Shown: positions 7,401 through 13,522 of the stretch, one piece after another
How positions within the stretch are numbered: position 1 is the first letter of the stretch
Layout: every line of letters starts with the position of its first letter
Assembly (NCBI GenBank): GCA_902806215.1
Contig: CADCVT010000349.1
Coordinates: 1 to 18,831 of the forward strand
Source: an uncultured Solirubrobacteraceae bacterium
GTDB taxonomy: Bacteria; Actinomycetota; Thermoleophilia; Solirubrobacterales; Solirubrobacteraceae
Length of the DNA: 18,831 bases
Direction: 5' to 3'
Program-made: the position numbers and the translations under genes
Notes under the pieces: model-generated
Told to the model about the DNA's origin: nothing
The model's database searches: none
What the model saw: only the letters and a program-made list of their open reading frames with translations

Positions 7401-7473
7401 CGCGCCCGGAAGGATTCGAACCTTCGACCTCACGCTCCGGAGGCGTGCGCTCTATCCACTGAGCTACGGGCGC
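7401..7473 (-). tRNA. tRNA-Arg (anticodon CCG)
   Basis: A 73-nt cloverleaf read on the minus strand. The acceptor stem GCGCCCG/CGGGCGC is perfect, the D-arm is GCTC-AGTGGATA-GAGC, the anticodon stem is CACGC/GCGTG with loop CTCCGGA (anticodon CCG), the variable loop is AGGTC, and the T-arm is GAAGG-TTCGAAT-CCTTC. The discriminator is G and no CCA is encoded, so RNase Z-type processing is expected. It decodes CGG, a common Arg codon in GC-rich genomes. It lies 18 nt downstream of the pyrE stop on the same strand, so it may be co-transcribed with pyrE. Confidence 0.96.
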
Positions 7474-7491
7474 TGGCAGCGACGACCGAGC

Positions 7492-8028
7492 TTAGCGGTC
7501 GGAATCGACCGCCTGGGCGATGTCGTCGCGCGTGAGCAGCGGCGTCAGCGTCAGCCCGATCTCGGCGAGCGCCTCGGCTCCGCCGGCCTGGCGGTCGATC
7601 GCGCACACGACGGTGTCGATGATCGCCCCTCGCTCGCGCAGGTCTCCGGCGGAGATCACGACCTGACCCCCGGAGGTGACGACGTCCTCGACGACGAGGA
7701 CGCGACGGCCCTCGACCTCGGCGCCCTCGGCGAGCCGCATGGTCCCGTACTCCTTGGCCTTCTTGCGCACGAACGCCGCAGGGAGACCCGTCTCCCGCGA
7801 CAGCGCGGTGGCGATCGGGATGCCGCCCATCTCGAGCCCGGCCAGGATCTCGGTCTCCGGCGGCACGAGCTCGGCCATCGCGGCGGCGACACGCTGGAGG
7901 AGCTGAGGGTCCGCCTCGAACCGGTACTTGTCGAAGTACTCGGTCGCGGTGCGGCCTGAGCGGAGGGTGAACGTCCCCGTCAGGTGGGCGATGCGGTGGA
8001 TGTCGCGGGCGAGATCGGCGCGGCTCAT
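7492..8028 (-). CDS. pyrE: Orotate phosphoribosyltransferase
   Basis: Fifth step of UMP synthesis, attaching ribose-5-phosphate from PRPP to orotate to give OMP. The 178-residue product has FTLRSGRTATEYFDKYRFE near the N-terminus (orotate/PRPP-binding loop), ILAGLEMGGIPIATALS, the catalytic flexible loop FVRKKAKEYGT and the PRPP motif VLVVEDVVTSGGQ. These are the standard OPRTase signatures. It lies apart from the pyrR-carB operon, about 2 kb upstream of it on the same strand, and no PyrR loop is visible before it, so it may escape PyrR control. A TAGTCT box is 10 nt upstream of the ATG. It shares a 68-nt divergent intergenic region with the Crp-like regulator gene. Confidence 0.94.
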   Translation of the reverse strand: MSRADLARDIHRIAHLTGTFTLRSGRTATEYFDKYRFEADPQLLQRVAAAMAELVPPETEILAGLEMGGIPIATALSRETGLPAAFVRKKAKEYGTMRLAEGAEVEGRRVLVVEDVVTSGGQVVISAGDLRERGAIIDTVVCAIDRQAGGAEALAEIGLTLTPLLTRDDIAQAVDSDR

Positions 8029-8038
8029 GGCGGCCGCG

Positions 8039-8044
8039 AGACTA
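8039..8044 (-). promoter_or_regulatory. Candidate -10 box for pyrE
   Basis: TAGTCT on the minus strand, ending 10 nt before the pyrE ATG. No Shine-Dalgarno is visible in between. The palindrome at 8047-8062 begins just upstream, where a regulator would overlap the core promoter. Confidence 0.35.
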
Positions 8045-8046
8045 CC

Positions 8047-8062
8047 GATCCGGTACCGGTTC
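8047..8062. promoter_or_regulatory. 16-bp palindrome between pyrE and crp-like gene (candidate operator)
   Basis: GATCCGGTACCGGTTC: a perfect 10-bp core CCGGTACCGG flanked by GA-x and x-TC, so 14 of 16 positions are symmetric. It sits between the two divergent starts, immediately upstream of the pyrE -10 candidate. A second inverted repeat, TTTGGACCCAAA, is at 8067-8078, close to the regulator gene's start. The binding protein is unknown; the adjacent Crp-like regulator is the obvious candidate. Confidence 0.4.
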
Positions 8063-8096
8063 GCTATTTGGACCCAAAGAGAGGAAGCTCAGGGAG

Positions 8097-8981
8097 ATGA
8101 CGGATCTCGACCTCCTGGGCGACGTCCGGGTCCAGTCGCTTCTCGACATCGACCCTGACCTCGGCGCGGACATCCCCGACGACGAGCGCTCAGCCGCCCG
8201 GCGGGCGACGTCGGTGCACACGATCACGCTCGCCGAAGGCGAGGGCGAGATCCTCAGCCGCCTCGGCCAGCGGCCGGATCTCGCGGGGTTCTTCATCACG
8301 GAGGGCCTCCTGCTGCGCGAGGTCAGGCTCGACTCGCGCGCGTTGCCCGAGCTGCTCGGACCGGGCGACGTCGTCGAGCCGCCGGTCGAGATCAACACGT
8401 TCCTGCCCGTGCACTCCCGCATGGTCGCGCTCGCGCCGACGCGGCTGGCCATCCTCGGCCCGAGCTTCGCCCGCGCGTGCGCCAAGTGGCCGTCGCTGCT
8501 CGGCGCGATCGAACGCCGGAAGTCCGCCGAGCGCCAACGCGTGGCGATCCACGGCGCGATCGCCCAGCTCGCGCGCGTCGAGATCCGCCTGCTCGCGCTG
8601 CTCTGGCACCTCGCCGGCACCTGGGGCCGGGTCGCATCGGACGGCGTCGTCGTCCCGTTCGCGCTGACCCACGAGATGCTGGGGCAGTTCGTCGGCGCCG
8701 AGCGGCCGACCGTCACGCTTGCGGTCGGCCAGCTCGACAGCGAGGGCCTCATCGCCCGCCTCGACGACAGGACGTGGCTGCTGCGCAGCGGCTCGGACGC
8801 CTGGCTGAACGAGGAGCTGGGCCACGCGCCGCTCGAGCCGACGGCCGTCGCCCGGGCCCGACAGGTCCGCAGTGAGGCCCGCATCGCCCGCGACGAGGCC
8901 CGCGCCGCCCGCGCCGAAGCCGCCCAGACACGCCGCCGCCGCGGCGAGCTGCGCAAGAGCCCGAGCGAAGACGTCGCCTGA
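8097..8981 (+). CDS. Crp/Fnr-family transcriptional regulator with charged C-terminal tail
   Basis: A 294-residue cytoplasmic DNA-binding regulator. Residues 1-150 look like a diverged cyclic-nucleotide-binding-type beta roll (LLGPGDVVEPP resembles the LxxGDxF turn), but no canonical phosphate-binding cassette is visible, so a cAMP ligand is doubtful. A long helix around 150-175 (AIAQLARVEIRLLALLWHLA) fits the dimerisation helix. The Crp-type winged helix follows at about 189-220 (LTHEMLGQFVGAERPTVTLA, then QLDSEGLI). The C-terminal 45 residues are an Arg/Ala/Glu-rich helical tail that is not part of the usual domain. GAGAGGAAG and AGGGAG before the ATG provide a Shine-Dalgarno. Targets are unknown; autoregulation through the adjacent palindromes is plausible. 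Confidence 0.85.
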   Translation: MTDLDLLGDVRVQSLLDIDPDLGADIPDDERSAARRATSVHTITLAEGEGEILSRLGQRPDLAGFFITEGLLLREVRLDSRALPELLGPGDVVEPPVEINTFLPVHSRMVALAPTRLAILGPSFARACAKWPSLLGAIERRKSAERQRVAIHGAIAQLARVEIRLLALLWHLAGTWGRVASDGVVVPFALTHEMLGQFVGAERPTVTLAVGQLDSEGLIARLDDRTWLLRSGSDAWLNEELGHAPLEPTAVARARQVRSEARIARDEARAARAEAAQTRRRRGELRKSPSEDVA

Positions 8982-9024
8982 CCCGGCCGGCGGTGCGCCG
9001 GTCGATCGTCGATCCTTCAGCGCG

Positions 9025-9930
9025 ATGGATCCCGACGAGCTCTACTGCCTGCCGCTGGACCGCTTCGTGCCCGAGCGCGCCGCGCTGGTCAAGGCGCTGC
9101 GCGCCGAGGGCCGGCGCGAGGACGCGAGCGACGTCGCGAAGCTCCCGAAGCCGTCGGTGGCCGCCTGGGCGGTCAACCAGGTCGTCCGCGCCCAGTCCAA
9201 GCAGGCCGCGGCGCTGTGGAGCGCCGGCGACGACGTCATCGAGACCCAGGCGCGGGTCGTGGCCGGCAAGGCCGGCGGCAAGGAGCTGCGAGGGGCGATC
9301 GAGCGCCAGCGCGCGGCGCTCGAGGCGCTCGCCGACGCGGCCCGCGGCCTGGTCACCGCCGGGGACAAGTTCCTCGGCGAGGCGCACGTGCAGGCCGTCG
9401 TCGAGACCCTGCACGCGGCGTCGGTCGACGCCGCCGCCCGCGAGGACGTCGCGGCCGCCCGCGTCGCACGGCCGCTGCGCCTCACCGGATTGGAGGCGGT
9501 GGCGTCCGTGCCCGCTCCCCCGCGTGCCGCGGCCGCTGACCCCAAGGAGGACGCCCCACCGAGGAAGCGGCGGGCGAAGGCGGCCAAGGCCGCGAACGAG
9601 CCCGCCTCGGACGCCGCCCGTGCCCGCATCGCGGCCCGTGAGCAGCGCGACGCCGAAGCGGAAGCGGAGCGCCGAGCAGCGGAGAAGGAGCGCGCCGCGC
9701 GCGAGCGCGAGGCCCGCCGTGCGCTCGCGCGGGCCGAGCGCGACCGCGACGCCGCCCGTGACCGGGTTCAGGCCGCGGTCAAGGCCCGCGCCGACGCGGA
9801 GATCCGCGTCGAGCAGGGCGAGGCCGACCTCGCCCGGGCCGAGAACTTCCGCGCCGACGCGCACGCCGAGCTCGAGCAGGCCGAGGACGCCGTCGAGCTC
9901 GCGCGGGCCGAGGTCGAAGCGCTCGACTGA
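9025..9930 (+). CDS. Conserved-looking coiled-coil protein, function unknown
   Basis: A 301-residue protein without a recognised enzymatic motif. Residues 1-60 (DELYCLPLDRFVPERAALVK, then KPSVAAWAVNQVVRAQ) resemble an N-terminal block I remember from uncharacterised actinobacterial proteins. Residues about 60-150 are predicted helical. A Pro/Lys-rich linker (PPRKRRAKAAKAA) is followed by about 100 residues of highly charged Ala/Arg/Glu heptad-like sequence from about 195 to the end, very likely a long coiled coil. No signal peptide or membrane segment, so probably cytoplasmic. It follows the Crp-like gene by 43 nt on the same strand and may be co-transcribed. The ATG is the first Met that gives the family-like N-terminus; upstream codons overlap the regulator gene. 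Its stop is 1 nt from the stop of the convergent dioxygenase gene. Confidence 0.75.
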   Translation: MDPDELYCLPLDRFVPERAALVKALRAEGRREDASDVAKLPKPSVAAWAVNQVVRAQSKQAAALWSAGDDVIETQARVVAGKAGGKELRGAIERQRAALEALADAARGLVTAGDKFLGEAHVQAVVETLHAASVDAAAREDVAAARVARPLRLTGLEAVASVPAPPRAAAADPKEDAPPRKRRAKAAKAANEPASDAARARIAAREQRDAEAEAERRAAEKERAAREREARRALARAERDRDAARDRVQAAVKARADAEIRVEQGEADLARAENFRADAHAELEQAEDAVELARAEVEALD

Positions 9931-9931
9931 G

Positions 9932-10846
9932 CTACGTCGACTCGACGGGGTCAAGCGGCGTCAGCGACGCCTCGATCCGCTCGCGGTACGGCTCGAGGAA
10001 CGGCGGGAGCGCCACGCGCTTGCCGAGCTCGGACAGCTCCTCGTCGGCGGTGAAGCCCGGCCCGCGCGTCGCGAGCTCGAAGAGCACGCCGCTCGGCTCG
10101 CGGAAGTAGACCGAGCGGAAGTAGAAGCGATCGATGACCTCGGTCGCGCGAGCGCCCGCGGCGGCGACCCGCTGCTGCCAGGCCTCCTCGGCGCCCAGCG
10201 GCATCGACCACGCGACGTGGTGCACAGTGCCCGCGCCGGGGATCCCGGGCTCGAGCGGCGGCTGCTCGTAGGCGATCCAGCCGCCGCGCTCGTCGCCGCG
10301 CGACTCGAACACGCCGTCGCCTCGGTCCTCGAACGCGAGCGGACCCGTGAGCAGCCCGGCGCTGCGGTCGGGGCGCGAGGCGTAGGCGCGCACGCCGGCG
10401 AAGCCGGTGATCGCGTGCTCGGTGGGCACGTCGCCGAAGTCGGCCGGGAGCGGCGCGTCGGGGACGTCCTCGACGACGAGCTCGAGCGTGAGCCCCTCGG
10501 GGTCGTCGAAGCGCAGCGCCGCAGCGGAGCGCTCCACGGCGATCCCCTCGGCGCCGATGCGCGACGCCCAGAAGTCGAGCGACTGGGCCGACGGCACGCG
10601 GAACGCGACGGTGTGGACCATCCCGTCGCCGGCGCGGCCGGGCCGGGCGCCGCGGTACTCGAAGAAGGTCATGTCGAACCCGGGCGAGCCCTGCTCGTCG
10701 CCGTAGAAGAGGTGGTAGACGCTCGGGTCGTCCTGGTTGACGGTCTTCTTGACGAGCCGCATCCCGAGGACGCGCGTGTAGAAGTCGACGTTGCGCGGGG
10801 CATCGCCGGTGATCGACGAGACGTGGTGGACGCCGTCGAGCTTCAT
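9932..10846 (-). CDS. VOC-family ring-cleaving dioxygenase (MhqO/PcpA-like)
   Basis: A 304-residue two-module vicinal-oxygen-chelate protein. The N-terminal module has GVHHVSSITGDAPRNVDFYT, VLGMRLVKKTVNQDDP and YHLFYGDEQGSPG, characteristic of extradiol-type ring-cleaving dioxygenases of the MhqO/PcpA group. Metal ligands can be placed at the N-terminal His pair (7-8), the HHVAW segment near 209 and the Glu in GVLFELATRGPGF near 257, the expected 2-His-1-Glu set. Such enzymes open hydroquinone or catechol rings, often as quinone detoxification. The ATG overlaps the upstream flavin-oxidoreductase stop (ATGA), so the two form a coupled operon. The aromatic substrate cannot be told from sequence. 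Confidence 0.88.
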   Translation of the reverse strand: MKLDGVHHVSSITGDAPRNVDFYTRVLGMRLVKKTVNQDDPSVYHLFYGDEQGSPGFDMTFFEYRGARPGRAGDGMVHTVAFRVPSAQSLDFWASRIGAEGIAVERSAAALRFDDPEGLTLELVVEDVPDAPLPADFGDVPTEHAITGFAGVRAYASRPDRSAGLLTGPLAFEDRGDGVFESRGDERGGWIAYEQPPLEPGIPGAGTVHHVAWSMPLGAEEAWQQRVAAAGARATEVIDRFYFRSVYFREPSGVLFELATRGPGFTADEELSELGKRVALPPFLEPYRERIEASLTPLDPVEST

Positions 10847-11688
10847 GGCCTGACTCCGATCGTGTCGCGGGCGGCAGCGAGCCGCTCGATCTGCTGAATG
10901 GGGTTGTCCTCGGTCGGCCAGAGGACGAACGTGTCGACGCCGTAGCGCTCGGCCCAGTTCGTCATCTGGGCGGCCATGTCCGCGCCGTCCAGGGCCGGTG
11001 CGGGGATGTTCCAGACGCGGCGCACGGCGGCCGGGTCGCGTCCGGCCTCCTCCGCCGCGCCGGTGACCGCCTTGTCGAGCTCGCCGAGGTCGGCGGGCGT
11101 GACGCCGCGCATGAGCGACGGCACCCATCCGTCGGCCTTCTCGCCGGTGAGACGGAGCATCCGCGGCTTGTAGGCGCCGAGCCAGATGTCGATGTCGTGG
11201 GCCGGCGGCGGGCCCGGGTGGTATCCCTCGAGCCGGTAGTGCTCGCCGGCGTGCTTCACCGAGCGCTCGTCGCTCCAGGCGAGGCGGATCACGTCGATCG
11301 CCTCGCTCAGCGCGTCGACGGACTCGCCCGGCGTGCGCCGGGGGCCGCCCATCGCGGCGATGGCGTCCCAGAAGCCGCCCGCGCCGAGGCCGAGCTCGAA
11401 GCGCCCGCCCGACAGCAGGTCGAGCGTCGCCGCGTGCTTGGCCAGCACGGCCGGCGGGCGCAGCGGGAGGTTCGCCACATCGGGAAAGACGCTGATGCGC
11501 TCGGTGCGCTCGAGCAGGTGCCCGAGCAGCGCAAGCGTGTCGACGTAGCGCCGCTGGTACGGATGGTCCTGGACGCCGACGACGTCAAGGCCGAGCGCGT
11601 CCGCGCGGCGCACGAGGTCGACGGTGCCGGCGAGCCCCTCGGCGTTGGGGACGACCGAGAGGCCGAAGGTGAGAGGCCGCAAGTTCAT
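10843..11688 (-). CDS. LLM-class (luciferase-like) flavin/F420-dependent oxidoreductase
   Basis: A 281-residue luciferase-like monooxygenase-fold TIM barrel. Typical segments are FGLSVVPNAEG (first strand), VGVQDHPYQRRYVDTLALLG, LPLRPPAVLAKHAATLDLLS followed by GGRFELGLGAGGFWDAIAAM, WLGAYKPRMLRLTGEKADGW and a C-terminal DTFVLWPTEDNP. The family uses FMN or coenzyme F420. Actinobacteria commonly have F420-dependent members, but the cofactor is not provable here. It is the first gene of a two-gene operon with the ring-cleaving dioxygenase, suggesting joint oxidation/reduction and cleavage of an aromatic or quinone. A TATAGT -10 box ends only 10 nt before the ATG, so the leader is very short. 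Confidence 0.88.
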   Translation of the reverse strand: MNLRPLTFGLSVVPNAEGLAGTVDLVRRADALGLDVVGVQDHPYQRRYVDTLALLGHLLERTERISVFPDVANLPLRPPAVLAKHAATLDLLSGGRFELGLGAGGFWDAIAAMGGPRRTPGESVDALSEAIDVIRLAWSDERSVKHAGEHYRLEGYHPGPPPAHDIDIWLGAYKPRMLRLTGEKADGWVPSLMRGVTPADLGELDKAVTGAAEEAGRDPAAVRRVWNIPAPALDGADMAAQMTNWAERYGVDTFVLWPTEDNPIQQIERLAAARDTIGVRP

Positions 11689-11698
11689 TGCGCGTGCA

Positions 11699-11704
11699 AC
11701 TATA
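11699..11704 (-). promoter_or_regulatory. -10 box for the LLM/dioxygenase operon with overlapping inverted repeat
   Basis: TATAGT on the minus strand, 10 nt upstream of the ATG, is the best -10 in the window. It lies within an imperfect inverted repeat, GCAAC (11696-11700) and GTTAC (11709-11713) separated by 8 nt, which could be a repressor operator of MarR/HxlR/TetR size. No regulator gene is adjacent. Confidence 0.5.
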
Positions 11705-11731
11705 GCGCGTTACTCACGCTCCTTCGGCGCT

Positions 11732-12274
11732 TCAGGTCACGGTGCCGCCGGCCGCGCGGACCTCGTCGAGCGCCTGCTCCACGTCCCCCGGCTTCACGTC
11801 GATGCCGCGCACGCCGTCGCGGTCGACCTCGACCTCGAAGCCCTTGCGCAGCGCGTCGAGCGCGGTGTTCTTGACGCAGTAGTCGGTGGCGAGCCCGACG
11901 ACGGTGACGCGGTCCACCCCGCGGTCGCGCAGGACCTGTTCGAGCTCGGTCGCCTCGAAGCCCGAGTAGCCGTCGGTGCCTGGGTCCTGCCCCTTGTCGA
12001 CGATCACGTCGATCCGATCGGTCGGCGCGCCGTCGTGCAGCTGCGCTCCCGGCGTGTCCTGCACGCAGTGCGGGGGCCACGGACCGCCGCGCTCGGCGAA
12101 CGAGCCGTGGTCGGCCGGGTGCCAGTCGCGGGTCGCGACCACGAGGTCGAACCGGCCGGACTCCGCCAGCTCGCGGACGCGGCCTGCGATCTCGTCGCCG
12201 TGCGGCACCGCGAGAGCGCCGCCGGGCGTGAAGTCGTTCTGGAAGTCGACGATGACGAGCGCTTCGGTGCTCAT
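11732..12274 (-). CDS. pncA: Nicotinamidase / pyrazinamidase
   Basis: Deamidates nicotinamide to nicotinate in NAD salvage. The 180-residue isochorismatase-fold enzyme shows the catalytic triad Asp10 (VIVDFQNDFTPGG), Lys94 (IVDKGQDPG) and Cys133 (GLATDYCVKNTA). The metal site is RDWHPADHGSF (Asp50, His52, His56) plus the WPPHCVQDTPGA His. This combination distinguishes nicotinamidases from other family members such as the hydrolase at 2073-2594. I chose the ATG at 12274; an in-frame GTG nine bases upstream is possible. A TAGCGT box 7 nt before the ATG suggests a leaderless transcript. It lies 21 nt after the secreted hydrolase gene and 43 nt before the LLM operon, all on the same strand. Confidence 0.93.
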   Translation of the reverse strand: MSTEALVIVDFQNDFTPGGALAVPHGDEIAGRVRELAESGRFDLVVATRDWHPADHGSFAERGGPWPPHCVQDTPGAQLHDGAPTDRIDVIVDKGQDPGTDGYSGFEATELEQVLRDRGVDRVTVVGLATDYCVKNTALDALRKGFEVEVDRDGVRGIDVKPGDVEQALDEVRAAGGTVT

Positions 12275-12281
12275 GCACCGC

Positions 12282-12287
12282 ACGCTA
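12282..12287 (-). promoter_or_regulatory. Candidate -10 box for pncA
   Basis: TAGCGT on the minus strand, 7 nt before the pncA ATG, with no Shine-Dalgarno between. The spacing would place the transcription start at or beside the A of ATG. Confidence 0.35.
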
Positions 12288-12295
12288 CCGGGGCA

Positions 12296-13459
12296 TCAGC
12301 CGGCCGGGATCTCCCCGCCCACGACGACGTCCCTCGCCGTCTTCGGCTTGGGCTTGGACGCGGGCTTCTCCACCGGCTTCTTGGCCTTGTCCTTGCCGGT
12401 GGCCGGCGGCGTGCTCGTCTTGGGAGCCTTGCCGCTGCGGATCTGCTTGAGGACCGACTCGAAGACCGTGAAGGCCGGCCGCGGACGTCCGTCCTCGCCG
12501 ACGAGCCCGGAGTCCCACGAGGCGAGCGGGCCGCCCGCGTTCCAGTGGTAGAGGTAGACGCGCTTGATGCGCGGGCTGACCCGGACCAGGTGATCGAAGA
12601 TGTAGCGCGTGACCTTCGCGGCGTGGGCGACGCCCTCGGTGAGCTTGACCTTGCCCGGGCCGTCCTTGGTGCGGCGCTTGACGAGCCCGCCGACCTCGGT
12701 CAGCCAGATCTCGCCCTTGACGGCGAGCAGGAGCTCACGCGTGCGGGTCGCGTCGAAGCGGTTCGCGCTGACGTAGTTGTGGAGCGCCCAGTACTTCGGC
12801 TTCTCCTTCGCCGCCTTCATGAAGGCCTTGGCCCACGAGACGAGGTTCGGCTGGTCGAGCAGCGTCGCGCCGGCGATGCGGCAGGTCGGGCACACGGCGC
12901 GCATCGCCTTGTAGTGCGCGGCGGCCAGCGCGGGGTTGCGCCCGGTCGGCTCGCCGAAGTGGTTGGACTCGTTCGACGCGACGAAGTCGGTGACGTGCGG
13001 GTAGCGCTGGCGGAACTTCAGGAAGCCGTCGCGGATCTGCAGGGCGGTCGGCTTGATGTGCCGGCGCTCGTCGATGCGCGAGCGCGCCCACGTGATGAGC
13101 GGCTTGACGCCGGCGCGCTGGGCCGCGGCCATCCAGTCGTCGAGGTCCTTGACCTGCCAGTCGTAGTCGAAGCTGTCCCACGCGACCGACCGGCGGGCGA
13201 TCGTCAGCCGCAGTCCGGAGAACCGCGGGTCGGAGAAGAAGTCGGCCTTCTGGTCGGCGATGCCGATCTGCGCCTTCAGCGCGCCCTTCAGCGGCGGCAG
13301 CTTCTTCAGCAGCGCCTTCTCGGCCTTGAGCTCCTTGGCCTTGGCATTCGCCTTGGCCTTGGCCGCCTTCTCGTCCACGGCGGAGGCGGACGGCACGGAG
13401 ACCGTCAGCACCGCCAGGAAGGCGAGCACGAGAAGGAGTAGAGGATGCGGGGAACGCAT
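12296..13459 (-). CDS. Secreted glycoside-hydrolase-like (clan GH-A type) protein
   Basis: A 387-residue exported protein. The N-terminal signal peptide (MRSPHPLLLLVLAFLAVLTV, then a likely cut after ASA near residue 27) is followed by a Lys/Ala-rich helical spacer and a TIM-barrel-like region beginning at IGIADQKADFFSDPRF. Candidate acid/base Glu (about 164) lies in VASNESNHF and candidate nucleophile Glu (about 254) in IWLTEVGG. This Asn-Glu then Glu pairing is the hallmark of clan GH-A glycosidases. The last 40 residues are a Lys/Pro-rich tail (EKPASKPKPKT), perhaps a cell-wall or surface linker. Substrate is unknown, and loss of activity cannot be excluded. It is divergent from a membrane GT-C-like gene 63 nt away. 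Confidence 0.78.
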   Translation of the reverse strand: MRSPHPLLLLVLAFLAVLTVSVPSASAVDEKAAKAKANAKAKELKAEKALLKKLPPLKGALKAQIGIADQKADFFSDPRFSGLRLTIARRSVAWDSFDYDWQVKDLDDWMAAAQRAGVKPLITWARSRIDERRHIKPTALQIRDGFLKFRQRYPHVTDFVASNESNHFGEPTGRNPALAAAHYKAMRAVCPTCRIAGATLLDQPNLVSWAKAFMKAAKEKPKYWALHNYVSANRFDATRTRELLLAVKGEIWLTEVGGLVKRRTKDGPGKVKLTEGVAHAAKVTRYIFDHLVRVSPRIKRVYLYHWNAGGPLASWDSGLVGEDGRPRPAFTVFESVLKQIRSGKAPKTSTPPATGKDKAKKPVEKPASKPKPKTARDVVVGGEIPAG

Positions 13460-13510
13460 GAGCAGAATGTCGGCAGATGATGCGCGCGGGTTGAGCGGCG
13501 GAGGCCACCG

Positions 13511-13516
13511 TACCTT
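13511..13516 (+). promoter_or_regulatory. Candidate -10 box for the GT-C-like gene
   Basis: TACCTT ends 6 nt before the GTG at 13523. TTGAGC at 13491-13496 could be a -35, but the 14-nt spacing is short. The placement fits a leaderless transcript. Confidence 0.35.
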
Positions 13517-13522
13517 GATCGC

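Noticed and set aside
7401..7473. tRNA-Arg as an integration (att) site of a mobile element
   Set aside because: No integrase, no partial tRNA duplicate and no change in gene style on either side.
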